DNA of 64,000 nucleotides from Spongilla lacustris. Taxonomy: Eukaryota > Porifera > Demospongiae > Spongillida > Spongillidae. Positions 11,950-24,628 of this stretch are shown in pieces. Location of the stretch: positions 16,525,427 through 16,589,426 of the forward strand of contig OX442417.1 in assembly GCA_949361645.1 (NCBI GenBank), given 5' to 3'. The position numbers were made by a program, and so were the translations under genes. Each line of letters begins with the position of its first letter. Within the stretch, counting starts at the first letter, position 1. The notes below the pieces were generated by a model. That model searched no databases and was not told the DNA's origin. It saw only the letters and a program-made list of their open reading frames with translations.

Positions 11950-14900
11950 CACACACAACACTCCCTTTAATTCCCTTAGCCTTCATTAGCCTGCACAAGT
12001 ATTTTAATTAATAATTAATTTATTCAGTTAAAATAAAAACATTAGCATGCTGTAGGTTAAATAAGTTTTCTGTAAATGTACATTTGGAACACCATACAAT
12101 TAAAAACCAGAGGGGGTTGGAAGCAAAGTTCAATAAACTGATGCAGTACAAATGAAAGGGAGCCACAACGCCAATCAAGGCAAGGCCTCATAGTGTTCAA
12201 TGAGCCAGTAATGCAGAAGGCTAACACCAATAATGACACTCCTGTGGTTGCAGACATGGTTTGTGTTGTGGACATTAAAATGCAACTTACTGATACATCA
12301 TATCACAAAAGACAACTGAAGCATGTGGCCTCGTCTCCAATAGTGAAGAGTTTCCATTTTAGACTTTTTTTTCTTTCATGTTTGCTGTGACAAAAGCAGT
12401 ACAGGAAATGCACTACAAGCAATACTACAGACAGGCAAAGTCTATAAACCTACAGTTCAATTTATTATTGTTAATAATAGTAATTATAAATGATGGCATG
12501 CACTCCATGGTCAGGATGGCTGTTGTGGTTCCATCCTGTGGATTATTATTAACACAAATAAGCATTACTTAGTGTGCATATCAACACCTCCCCCCCCCTC
12601 TCTTGAGAGTTTGAATCACGGTGTGGCTGTAGGGTGATGTCTCACCCATGTATCCACATAGTGATGTTCATATAAGGGGCACATCACTGCCTCTCAGGAG
12701 GTTTGGGGAGGGGAGGGGGGGGGAGGGCAGTAATCTTTGCTCTGAGCAGATAATCATGATTCTGTTCACCCAACCTGACTTGGGTTTAAATATCCATGCA
12801 TGCACTGATTCCATCTCATTCTGGACATGGAAATTACCTTAGTGAAAGTCATACCAGCTTTGTTGAGTGTGGAAACATGCGTATATGTAGCACAGCAACA
12901 TGCAGAAAACAGCTTAATTTGTAGCCTGTAATTACGTGTTTAGTTTGGGTGAGGTAGATAGGATGCCTCCCATGTAGTGAAGATTCAGCCAATTAATGTT
13001 GTTTTTCAATTATTGTTATTCATCATCTGAAGTCCTATGCTCTATATATGGTGTAACTGGTGACAGTGCATGGTTATGAACAGGTTGAATATGATGCAAA
13101 AATGCTAAGTTATATAAGCCCCGCCCAGCTGACATCTTGCTACCTAACTGGTTCTTGGGCTAAACAGCATTGTCTTGATGTTGGTGACCAGCATTCAGAA
13201 TCCTATATGGGTTTACATTAGCTCCAATCCAATTATAATTATTCTATTATTTTGTTTCCACTGATGGAAATTTCTTACTACAAGGCATATATAAAGCATA
13301 CATAAGCATTAAATAGGACAAACCAAACCACATGATGGCTACTTTCTTTTGCAATACTTCGAGCCACAAATCTTTGCATGCATGGTTCTCGCACCAAGTG
13401 GAGAAGCTGAGTTGAATGATTAACACTTTTATTTTGTGTCATTTTGTTGTTGTGTTTCTGTGTGTATATGCGTTATTATTTTTATTATTGGTATTGCTGA
13501 GCACAGTACAAAAAACTGTTTGACCACCTTATCAAATTAAAAGGACCTCAAAGCGTCTGATGACAGGCTCCTTGCATTTTTTTTTCTCCTGAAGAAGCTG
13601 CCACACATGCGCAGCAGGGTACCTCTACCTGATGACCAACTGCAGCCACAAGAGAGTAGGTACCTGGACTTGGCAATAAACTTGGAGCAGTATATAGGTA
13701 ATCCCCGTGTAGTATATTTTGTACTATTGTAATGGGTGAACCTTTCTTTTGTTGAGCAGTGCCAGCTTAACTTATGTGCAGTAGTAAAAGAATATAGTGT
13801 CATGTATGTCATGTGTCAGCTGGACTGAGCTCTGTTTATCCACAGTGTTGTTCTATCTCAGATCTCAGCTGTAGTGATGCATTAATTTACAACTGATTGT
13901 GTGACAGCATTATCTGTACAATGCATTGAGATATTGGTTCCATCACAGTTGCCTTTGATGCCAAGACTACCATGCTGAAGTGCCTTCGTGAGAGACTCCA
14001 TTACTTATCCAGTCATGATGCCTATCTCCTATTGCGTCACTCTTTGGCCATCCCTAAACTGCTGTACCTTCTCAGAACATCACCTTGCTTTCTCTCATCC
14101 AGTTTAAAGATATATGATGATGAACTCAGAGCAACGGTCTGTAGCTCATTTAATATCCAACTGGCTGAAAGTGACCCTTCTTGGATACAATCCACTTTGC
14201 CTGTGTGTCATGGTGGGCTTGGCATTCGGAGCGCTGTGCAGCTTGCACCTTCTGCCTTCTTGGCTTCAGCTGCTGCCTCCTCCGGACTTGCTCACCTAAT
14301 TCTACCAGCAAATATGCAACCACCTCAGCTCAGCTATGTGGATGAGGCTCTTGCTGCATGGTCCCAAGGGTGCCAAGAACAACCCCCCACTGATGCTGCT
14401 GCCCATCATCAGAAAACATGGGACTCACTCAGAGTATCTTCTATTGCAGATACACTATTTACAGACTCATCTGATCCAATGCGCCGCGGGCTCGTTTCCT
14501 AGCAGCATCCTGTAAGGAGTCTGGTGCATGGTTAAATGCCCTGCCGGTTACATCACTGGGACTACGTATGGATGATGCTACTATGAGAATATCTATGGGT
14601 CTCCATCTGGGACTATCTCTATGTCAAAGTCATACCTGCCAACACTGTGGGGCAGAGGTGTCTCAGTTTGCCACAATCAGATTGCGAGATTTCATTATGC
14701 TATAGTCTAATACAAAGTGCACATATTTTTACCCATAATGCATGTGGGCTATGTAACAGGTCATGGACAACTCAGGGTAAAGACAACACTGACATCCCGA
14801 TGAGAAATGCTCTCCTGCCTATCCTTCAATGGTGCAAGAATTAAGGGGTTTTTGAGCCTTCTCGTCAACGAGCAGGTCAAAAGAAATTCATATAACTTTT

Positions 14901-16488
14901 AAAAACAAGAAAACCACACATGCGCAATAGAATTTAATTACATTACGATATATTGTAATGTGTGTCTGAGTAAAAATTACACACCCCTCCCATCTCCATA
15001 CAGAGAGACAGGCTGTGCTTTTTCTGGCACATCATATGCTCAATAATACCTCTTCAAGAAATGGTGCATGTCATATACAGTGTACTGAAGGCAACTCCCT
15101 CCTTATCCGATCATGCATAGCACACAACCATAAATAGATTTAATGTGCCTATCAATCCACATGTACAATCACTAGCTTGCAGTTAAATGTCTCCAAATAT
15201 ATAACATTTTATAATAATAATAATAATAATAAATATTTCTCAATGCAATGTACAGATAATGCTGTCACACAATCAATTGTAAATTAATGCATCACTACAG
15301 CTGAGATCTGAGATAGAACAACACTGTGGATAATAAACAGAGCTGAGTCCTGCTGACACACGACATACATGACACTATATTCTTTTACTACTGCACATAA
15401 GTTAAGCTGGCACTGCTCAACAAAAGAAAGGTTCACTCATTACAATAGTACAAAATATAATTTATTCAAAGCTGACACACCTATGTGTGATGGATGGCCT
15501 TGGTTTTAGAGCTACATGTGCAGCCAATCAAATTGACATGCATGACCTGTGGTCCCCAGTATGCATTACGTATGAGTAGCTCATTGCCTACACTAAACAG
15601 ACCTATTGGTTTTAGTAGACCCTCCATAAATTGCTTAGTGCATAACAGATGGGAGCTAGTGGCAAGTCAGGTTGGGTGAAAACATTCATGATTGTCTGCA
15701 CAAAGCAAAGATTACTGCCCCCCCCTCCCCAAACCTCCTGAGAGGTGTGCCCCTTATATGAACATCACTATGTTTAAGGATACATGGGTGAGACATCACC
15801 CTACAGCCACACCGTGATTCAAACTCTCAAGAGAAGGGGGGGGGAGGTGTTGATATGCACACTAAGTAATGGTTATTTGTGTTAATAATAATCCACAGGA
15901 TGGAACCACAACAGCCATCCTGACCATGGAGTGCATGCCATCATTTATGATTACTATTATTAACAATAATAAATTGAACTGTAGGTTTATAGACTTTGCC
16001 TGTCTGTAGTATTGCTTGTAGTGCATTTTCTGTACTGCTTTTGTCATACTAATTACAACAAACATGAAAGGAATAAAAAAATTATAACTCAGAGTGTGCT
16101 TGTTCTTCTTCACGATTGGGGACGAGGCCACATGCTTCAGTTGTCTTTTGTGATATGATGTATCAGTAAGTTGCATTTTAATGTCCACAACACAAACCAC
16201 GTCTGCAACCACAGGAGTGTCATTATTGGTGTTAGCCTTCTGCATTACTGGCTCATTGAACACTATGAGGCCTTGCCTTGATTGGCGTTGTGGCTCCCTT
16301 TCATTTGTACTGCAGTGAACTTTGCTTCCAACCCCCTCTGGTTTTTAATTGTATGGTGTTCCAAATGTACATTACAGAAAACTTATTTAACCTACAGCAT
16401 GCTAATGTTTTTATTTTAACTGAATAAATTAATTATTAATTAAAATACTTGTGCAGGCTAATGAAGGCTAAGGGAATTAAAGGGAGTG

Positions 16489-16557
<69 letters not shown>

Positions 16558-16990
16558 CGTGTGTGTGTGAGCGCGCACGCGTGTGTGTCAGTGTGTGTGT
16601 GTATATAACGCAGCCAAAGGAAGGTCCCAATAGTTATACAACTTATACGGCCACGGACCATAGCTAAGGCACTTAGAACGCCCATTTCTCGTACCCATTT
16701 CGGTTTCTCGTACCCATCTCGTTTTAGAAACTAGGGTTTCCTGGTCCGAACAACGGTCGGTCCCGGTTTCAGAGCAGACTGAGCCTCAGACGGAAATAGA
16801 CACGAGTTCCGGTTCCATTTTATCCATTCCGGTTCCATTCCAATTTTCATTTTTCAATTTTTGAAAACGGCGATAACAACAAGCGTAATCTTAAATTTCA
16901 TTTCTAGAAAAATAAGAATTTGATACCGTAATTGAACAATTAATAATATTGACAGTGAAAAAAATGATTTGGCACTTTTATACACGGACC
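11438..16990. mobile_element. 5.55-kb fold-back (long-TIR) transposon
   Basis: Both ends read GGTCCGTGTATAAAAGTGCC inward. Direct repeats of CCAAAG at 11432-11437 and 16991-16996 flank the element as a 6-bp target duplication. The paralogous segment at 36196-36230 carries one CCAAAG and no insert, which is an empty site. The left arm (11438 to about 12785, resuming 13712-13945) is the reverse complement of the right arm (15236-15465, then about 15660-16990). The left arm has about 0.9 kb extra at 12790-13710. Both arms contain a (CA)n tract (11825-11960; 16487-16600) and a C- or G-rich run. The central loop holds a retroelement fragment. No transposase was seen, so it is non-autonomous or of unknown class. 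Confidence 0.85.
13972..14700 (+). pseudogene. Retroelement protein fragment in the loop of the fold-back element
   Basis: The frame 13972-14502 reads MLKCLRERLHYLSSHDAYLL and, further on, LPVCHGGLGIRSAVQLAPSA. In another frame near 14590, MGLHLGLSLCQSHTC follows. These match a region that commonly follows the reverse transcriptase domain in retroelement proteins of invertebrates. The frame breaks after 14502, and no RT catalytic motif is present. A second fragment of the same kind lies at 26113-26705. Element class is uncertain. Confidence 0.55.
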
Positions 16991-17060
16991 CCAAAGGCTT
17001 AGCTAAAGGCAAAAACTTGCTACCACGTCATGAGACAGAAACACTCACCTTACAATTTCC
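16991..17060 (-). other. Conserved splice donor upstream of gene A, beyond the transposon
   Basis: The minus strand reads TTGTAAG|gtgagtgtttc at 17047-17058, and the same donor is kept upstream of gene B at about 36256. Homology between the two loci stops just beyond it. This suggests a 5' non-coding exon shared by both genes that in locus A is now separated from the Kelch exon by the 5.55-kb element. Inference from splice consensus only. Confidence 0.35.
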
Positions 17061-17699
17061 TCTGACAAAAACAAACACACGGGACGAAATGACCACATTT
17101 CAGTTATGTATACGTTCAAGTAAACCACAAGTAAATACCTTTATTAGATACATTTCCTGGAATTAGAAATTATCGGATTTACGATATTTCCTTTCACTGA
17201 ACAGCCGGAATTACGTACGTTTTCTGCGAAGGAAATATGATATATGCGTATGGAAATATAGTGTTTTCATAAACCGTAAGGAAGGGTTAAACCTACGCGC
17301 CCAAAGCCTGCATACTATTTAAAAAATTTATTGATCTTTTTGTATAATTGTGATTAAAAAATCAGCAATAGCACTTCATACATGTAACTACAACGTTTAA
17401 TATAGGAAGCAGTCCGCTAGAAGAGCAAAATACTTCAGTTCAATATTCTGAGGGAAACAAAATGACATTAAAATTAAGATGATACGAATTTTTTTACCTC
17501 AGGATGCAGTTTCTGCAATGGCGAGTCTTCCAGATCAGAACAAACCTAGCGGTCATTTTGGTAAAACGCTAGCGGTCATGTAAAACACATGCACGTACCT
17601 TTCTTCTTCAGATCTGACACAAACAGATTTGTCTTTAACCTGCCTTACACGTGATATAAGCACACGCGCACAGACACCCATGTACCAGTAACCACTTAC

Positions 17700-17810
17700 C
17701 ACGACCATAGCTATGCCACGACACGCATCGCTGCTGAGTATTCCACCGTAGCATTCATTCGCGCTCCGTATTAGTTTCGAGGCAAAACGTGGAGAAACAC
17801 GCATGGTCAT
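17700..17810 (-). CDS. Candidate first coding exon, minus strand
   Basis: An ATG at 17810 opens a short frame (MTMRVSPRFASKLIRS...) ending at a strong donor, GTCGTG|gtaagtgg, at 17699. Two more minus-strand donors of the form AAG|gtaagtg lie near 17838 and 17974, so this looks like a cluster of alternative first exons. No downstream partner exon was recognised, and the peptide has no family match known to me. Confidence 0.25.
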
Positions 17811-18019
17811 CACATGCCTATACGATATTGATCACTTACCTTGTGTTGCGTTCCCCAATCGGTAGGCTAGCCGGCCCTTTTGGCCTTGCCAATTATGTAA
17901 AAAATTTCAAGATGGCAACCCCCTTGCGGCCTTGCCTACGTAGAGGATGTGAAGATACACTTTCACTTACCTTCTTGCCACATTGCGCGCCCAATTCCAA
18001 ACCGCCCAGGGCCACGTGA

Positions 18020-19621
18020 CGCGACCCACAATACGATTTAAAAAATTCCCGCAACAATCAATGACGTCACCTATGCTACGTTCCTCGTTACATGTACATG
18101 TAATACCATAGATATTTAAGTAATATTTAATATCTATGGTAATACTAACAAGACGAACATGATTGACACTATGTTATCTGAACTCACTGCCACATATACT
18201 CAGACATGTTTGGGGGGGGGGGGGGGGGGGGGGTGAGCGGCAGCTGGGGCTATGTGATATCCACTCTCACGTACGTACCTTTGGTATTGTGCCACGCCCA
18301 CCATTATTTTAAATGATTACAGCAGTGCAGTGCAGCTAATATGCAAGGGAAAGTGATTGACTTTTACTCAAGGAATTTTACCCAGGCTAACATATGCATT
18401 GATTATACTAAGTTCTTACGGTTGTTTAATGCTATGTTCGGTTTTTATACTTTATGCACCCTTACATGTACACATATATGAATGTGTTCCAACAGCATGT
18501 AACGTTACTAGCTATATATATCTTGGGTACTGATTTACGTGCAGCTTTTGGACGTACTAGCTCAGCTATACTAGTCTGTGCAATATATTTGTTATTTCAT
18601 TGGCAATGGTGGGTGATGTCTATAAATATATTTCTGTGTACATTGCGCTTACTGTACATGTATAACATACAAGTTCGATTAAAGTGATGCAGGGTATATT
18701 TATGTATAGTTAGCATTTTGTGTACGTTTACATGTATGTGATGGATCTTTTCAAGATTTATACATCAGTCCTGCTGTAACTTGACTGTATTTGTAATATT
18801 GCTAATAATATTATTACATGTATGTTGTATCTGTTCAAGATTTATACATCAGACTGTATTTGTATTGTGGCTAATAGTATCATTTTAGTAGATGAATAGG
18901 ACTTTATAATTATTAATGTTCTAAAATACCGGATAATGTCTTGTAGCTAGTACTGCAAGTGTAACATAGACTAAATCTACATAAATCGATTAATAATTGT
19001 TATACATGTATCATATGCATGGGATCATACATATTACTTTGACTCACATATACTTTCGACTTTGAAAATAATAATAAATGTATGATATCATAATTCTCTT
19101 TTAGAACACTGGCATAGAAAAATATAAATTGATTGTCGGGATCCTTTCAAATGCAACAAGTGGTACACACCCGGTATAATCAACTCAGTTTACAATGTAA
19201 AAGCCTTTTCAGCCTGGCTTATGTATACTATGTTTTACTTTCGTGACGAACACTAGTTCTGTGTATACACACATACATGGTCAGCTATAAAGATTGAGGG
19301 TCAGAGTAGAAAGAGGGGTGGGGGAGGGGGGGTGTAGGGGCACACACAGTTTTTGTTCATAATATTATAAAGTGGTAAGAAGATACACATTTGCTTCTAT
19401 GCATTTTATTCTCCGAGCTTCCATTTTGCAACTGTGTCATAAAAAAGTCAAAGGTTTTGAGTTAAAGTCTCATTCCAGATCAGACAGAATAGAAACCATT
19501 CCTGATGAATGTGCTTATATGCATTCAGATATTTTCCATTTATGGCTTGTTTATATAACTAGACAGCTGCTTGCATTGTCAGTAAGGTCTGACCTCAAGG
19601 TTACCAAAAGCATGAAATGAT

Positions 19622-19657
<36 letters not shown>

Positions 19658-20436
19658 TGACATAGGATTCAGTTTGAAACAGAATTACACCAATGGACAA
19701 TAAATAGTGTACATATAATTCTAATTCGTTGTCAAGTCTGCCACTACACTAGAGGTCCCTTCATCTCTTCAAGAGCCATTCTTCAAGCTGCTCAGTATCC
19801 CCACGGTCTGCATAAAACATTCTGATACGCCCTACGACTGAAATAACATAAAAACACCTCCTCCAAATAAATTAGTGTCCATACATGTGTGAGTCAGTTT
19901 CTGGGTTCAATCCATATATCCCTACCTCTCCCCTCACACGTTCCACAAAGAGGATCACAATAGATACCAAAAGTTCTGACCTGAAAAGCCCTGACAAGGA
20001 ATTGCAGCTAACAGCAATCTTCATACACCCTGTCTGGGTTAGTTGTGCTCACCCATAACCTTTTCCACTCCACCATGCCCATGCCCCCTTGTCGTAGCCA
20101 GAACTCACATGTGCTACCTTTGAATATGCCCAGCCAGCCATGGAGAGGATATCCCATCCAAAATTTTTGGAGAGGTGGCATCTTCATGGCAACTACATGT
20201 AGAATGGAGTTTTAAACGTTAATGTACATGTATTTATCAGTAAGAACACACTCATATACAGAACCCCACCGCCTGATCTGAAGTACACATTGTGTGTATT
20301 ATGCCATCTTCGATGTGCAGTCATCATCTAATGAGGCCACCCTATTGGGGGTGCATGGCCATCCATATGTGGTTCATTTCTATAGGGTTGCCGCAGATCA
20401 TAGGACACACCCACACCGTACTCACCCCACCCACAG
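18020..20436. other. Intergenic stretch, no gene recognised
   Basis: AT-rich sequence with a 22-base G run (18212-18233), a hairpin with ACCATAGATAT arms at about 18107-18142, a diverged direct repeat of about 90 bp at 18740-18890, and a short (GT)n at 19625-19654. No open frame is convincing. Confidence 0.55.
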
Positions 20437-21900
20437 TAACCTCTTACCCACACACAGTAAACTCTTTCCCCCCCACACACAGTAACCTCTTTCCCCCCAC
20501 ACACAGTAACCTCATTCCCCCCCACACACAGTAACCTCTTTCCCCACACACAGTAAATTTTCCCCCCACACACAGTAACCTCTTTCCCCCCACACACAGT
20601 AACCTCTTTCCCCCCACACACAGTAACCTCTTTCCCCCCACACACAGTAACCTCTTTCCCCCCACACACAGTAACCTCTTTCCCCCCACACACAGTAACC
20701 TCTTTCCCCCCACACACAGTAACCTCTTTCCCCCCACACACAGTAACCTCTTTCCCCCCACACACAGTAACCTCTTTCCCCCCACACACAGTAACCTCTT
20801 TCCCCCCACACACAGTAACCTCTTTCCCCCCACACACAGTAACCTCTTTCCCCCCTCACACAGTAACCTCTTTCCCCCCCACACACAGTAACCTCTTTCC
20901 CCCCACACACAGTAACCTCTTTCCCCCCACACACAGTAACCTTTTTCCCCCCACACACAGTAAACTCTTTCCCCCCACACACAGTAAACTCTTTGCCCCC
21001 ACACACACAGTAACCTCTTTCCCCCCCACATACAGTAACCTCTTTCCCCCCACACACAGTAAACTCTTTCCCCCCACACACAGTAACCTCTTTCCCCCCA
21101 CACAGTAACCTCTTTCCCCCCTCACACAGTAACCTCTTTCCCCCCCACACACAGTAACCTCTTTCCCCCCACACACACTAACCTCTTTCCCCCCTCACAC
21201 AGTAACCTCTTTCCCCCCCACACACAGTAACCTCTTTCCCCCCACACACAGTAACCTCTTTCCCCCCACACACAGTAACCTCTTTCCCCCCACACACAGT
21301 AACCTCTTTCCCCCCTCACACAGTAACCTCTTTCCCCCCCACACACAGTAACCTCTTTCCCCCCACACACAGTAACCTCTTTCCCCCCACACACAGTAAC
21401 CTCTTTCCCCCCACACACAGTAACCTTTTTCCCCCCACACACAGTAAACTCTTTCCCCCCACACACAGTAAACTCTTTGCCCCCACACACACAGTAACCT
21501 CTTTCCCCCCCACATACAGTAACCTCTTTCCCCCCACACACAGTAAACTCTTTCCCCCCACACACAGTAACCTCTTTCCCCCCACACACAGTAACCTCTT
21601 TCCCCCCTCACACAGTAACCTCTTTCCCCCCCACACACAGTAACCTCTTTCCCCCCACACACAGTAACCTCTTTCCCCCCTCACACAGTAACCTCTTTCC
21701 CCCCACACACAGTAACCTCTTTCCCCCCACACACAGTAACCTTTTCCCCCCCACACACAGTAAACTCTTTCCCCCCACACACAGTAAACTCTTTGCCCCC
21801 CCACACACAGTAACCTCTTTCCCCCCCACATACAGTAACCTCTTTCCCCCCACACACAGTAAACTCTTTCCCCCCCACACACAGTATCCTCATCCCCCCA
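20437..21900. repeat. 24-bp minisatellite, about 60 copies, with higher-order structure
   Basis: The unit is CAGTAACCTCTTTCCCCCCA plus CACA. Variants with AAACTC, TTTGCC, CATACAG and CCTCACACAG recur in the same order. The block beginning TAACCTTTTTCC at 20938 recurs at about 21422 and, shorter, at about 21740. Unit length is a multiple of three and the sequence lacks stops on the minus strand, so long frames of up to 220 aa appear; these are not taken as genes. Confidence 0.95.
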
Positions 21901-21910
21901 CACAACACAG

Positions 21911-22230
21911 CAGGCATGTATTCATAGAAGTTTCAGCGTTGCCCGGAAACTTCCCCCCCCTTCCAAAATTAATTTTAATATCTAAGTGCACATATTTGGT
22001 GAGACACAACCCTCACCCCCTTGCCGGTCAGCCCCGGCTTGGGGGCAGGGGCGGCTGCTGCCGCCCCTCCCATGGCATATGAAATGCCGCCACCCTTGCA
22101 ACCCCCCCCCCCCCCCCCCCCTAGTTTTCATATAGACTGAAACCCCCCGCCCCCCTGCCTCCCAGCTCATATATCGATTAATGTACAAAGTTGGAACCCC
22201 TCCCCCTCTGAAATCCTGGATACGCCCCTG
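21911..22230. mobile_element. Possible small insertion interrupting the 24-bp array
   Basis: Array-like sequence ends at 21910 and resumes at 22231. The bases CACAG occur on both sides. The right end reads CTGGATACGCCCCTG and the left end CAGGCATGTATTCATAG, a loose inverted match. A 22-base C run (22102-22123) lies inside. The flanking CACAG could simply be array sequence, so the call is weak. Confidence 0.3.
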
Positions 22231-22235
22231 CACAG

Positions 22236-24017
22236 TAATCTCATCCCCACACACCCTCAGAGAAAACTCTTTCCCACACAGTAACCTCTCTTCCCCACAC
22301 ACACCTAACCTCACCCCAAACACCCACACAGCAGCAGCTACCCCATATGTACATGTACATGTATGTATACATGCATCGCGTGATGCACTAGCAGTTACAC
22401 ATGTGCATATAATAACACATAAGTACATAGAATGAATGTAACTTAACTTTTCAGTTTGTGCAACCTCTACCCAAACCAATCGATCCACAGGACCACACAG
22501 TATTAGTAGCGTAACCTCTAGTAGCTCTACCATTTATTATCATACCTCTAGTTGTATCGGCTAATCCTTGTGGCGTGTCCTCCGGCTGTTTAAATCATGT
22601 TGGGCGTGGGCCGCGTGGCCCGACCTTCGTTTTTGGTCGCGAAGGTCACAGACTCAGCAACTACTGATCAGTAGTTCAAATCCAGTTCGCATCCTTAGGC
22701 GGTACTATTACTCACGTGCACGTGATAGCGATGTCTATGAATTGTAAATTAAGTGTAACATGTAATCCAGCTTTCTGGCTACATGCATTATAGCAATTTG
22801 AGGAGTAACGTTGCGCGACTCCATTACATGTATTTATGACTGTCTTTTCGCATACAAATCGAATATATATAAGAAACAAGGTCAGTTGTAAATTTGTAAT
22901 GATAGATTTGCATGGTTGGCGCGAACACGAAACGCTTCACATGTGATATGTCATGTGTGACAGTGAATTGCAGTAGTGAATTGAAGTAACCAGTCAACTG
23001 AATTTACTGCATGTTTTGGTATCTTTCCGTGATAAGGAAATACAAAGGAAATTTCCCAAGACAATCAACACCGTATTTCCTTACGTTTCCAATCTAACTG
23101 AAACATATAAATTTGGTGTAGTGGTACAGTTTCTACATAATAACAACTATTTATTATTGCTCGCCTTCCTTTTTAGGAAAGAACTGCGCATGCGCTTTGT
23201 CATGTCACCCATATGAACTAGGCAGTTTATATTCAAGCTTGAGCACCTTCTTCTACCACTAGAAGAATCTATCTGCCTTGACTTCTTGCCTGCTCTAACA
23301 AATCTATCTGTTTTCAGTAACCATCATTGCCAGTGGTTTAGGCATTGCGAGCGTGTCTTACCTGCTGATCGAGCCTGGAAAGAGTTAACGAATAATTGGA
23401 GGGGTGCAGGCCTGGGGAGGAGATGGGGCAAGTCCTCTGGTGCTCGTCACAGAAGGAGGTTATGATGTTGGAGATGCTCCTGAGGTCAAACAGCACGATC
23501 TAGTACACTTAAATACATTTATAGCATTGCAATTTATTACGCAAGGCCTAATGTTGGAGTACAGTATGAACTAAATCATGGGAACTCCTGCAAGTACAGC
23601 TGTCATGGTTGTGGGCTGAAGGGTAGCCATTAAGGATGTGGGGAGAGTGTTAGGAGCAGCATGTTCACTTTCCAATCTTGAGGTTGAGGGGGTAGGTAGA
23701 GTACCTGAGGTGGCTTGAAGATTGAAGGAAAATAGGAAGCCACCACACTATGCTAAGCACTTTCCAAAGTACACACACCACCAGAGTTGTTCTAATTTAT
23801 ATACTAGACTAGTTACTACCCACTACAATAAATGTTTGCATGATATATAACCGTATCTCCTAAAAGTGTGTATTGTGTGTGTGTGTGTGTGGTGTGTGTG
23901 TGGTGTGTGTGTGGTGTGTGTGTGTGTGTGGTGTGTATGTGTGTGGTGTGTGTGGTGTGTGTGTGTGGTGTGTGTGATTGAAAGGGAGAGGGATGTATTT
24001 AAACAAGATATAAAAAT
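22236..24017. other. Intergenic stretch, no gene recognised
   Basis: Remnants of the 24-bp array continue to about 22330. An interrupted (GT)n lies at 23868-23978. An AACTGCGCATGCGC motif occurs near 23182. No convincing coding or RNA gene was seen. Confidence 0.5.
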
Positions 24018-24021
24018 TTTA

Positions 24022-24276
24022 ATTTGTGATGTAGGATTTGTAGAAAGCAATTGAGTAATAAGTAAGGAAACAAGGAATTACGGATATTATGCATTCATTA
24101 AATTATAAATATTAATACCTACATTTAGCACAGAATTTCAGGCAGGTAATTTGCTAAATAATGTAGGTATGTAATATTTATAATTTAATGAATGCATAAT
24201 ATCCGTAATTCCTTGTTTCCTTACTTTTTACTTTGCTGTCTACAAATCCTACATCACCGAATCCTACATCACCAAT
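24022..24276. mobile_element. MITE copy 1
   Basis: The ends are inverted: ATTTGTGATGTAGGATTTGT at left, and the reverse complement at right ending CATCACCAAT. TTTA lies on both sides (24018-24021, 24277-24280). The interior is a long perfect or near-perfect palindrome from about 24061 to 24228 (AAGGAAACAAGGAATTACGG and its complement). A second copy of the family lies at 40268-40438. No coding capacity. Confidence 0.8.
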
Positions 24277-24628
24277 TTTATTTTAATTAAATTTTTAAAT
24301 CTTGTGTGAATTTCATTCTTATTACCAATGTGATGTTTCCATGAAGATTAAAGCAGGCACTTGCACACTTAAAAGCAAAGTAACAGTGCAATGCAGCTTG
24401 CGTTGCAGCAATGCTTGCTGGTGCCATTGGAGTTGGAAAGTAAAAAGTTCGTGCTGGATCATGCTATCTTTTAGATATGTCATCTCTTTTGTTTGGTCGT
24501 GAACCTGAAAGTACATTCACAGACACCCCACCTCTGACATGACCTCCCTCCATTAACCCTAGTGTGGCCCCATACTCAACATCATCCTCCACTTACTCAC
24601 TTACTTACCCCTCACTTTATGTCCCTCA

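Noticed and set aside
20328..21917. Several minus-strand frames of 78-220 aa (CGGKEVTV, GERGYCVW, GGKRLLCV types)
   Set aside because: They are translations of the 24-bp minisatellite in different frames, without splice sites or start context.
22650..22700. Possible tRNA or tRNA-derived SINE (AGTTCAAATCC resembles a B box)
   Set aside because: No matching A box, acceptor stem or cloverleaf could be folded by eye.
24000..24300. CRISPR-like array
   Set aside because: The repeated segments are two arms of one MITE palindrome, with no regular spacers. The tandem arrays elsewhere have no spacers either.
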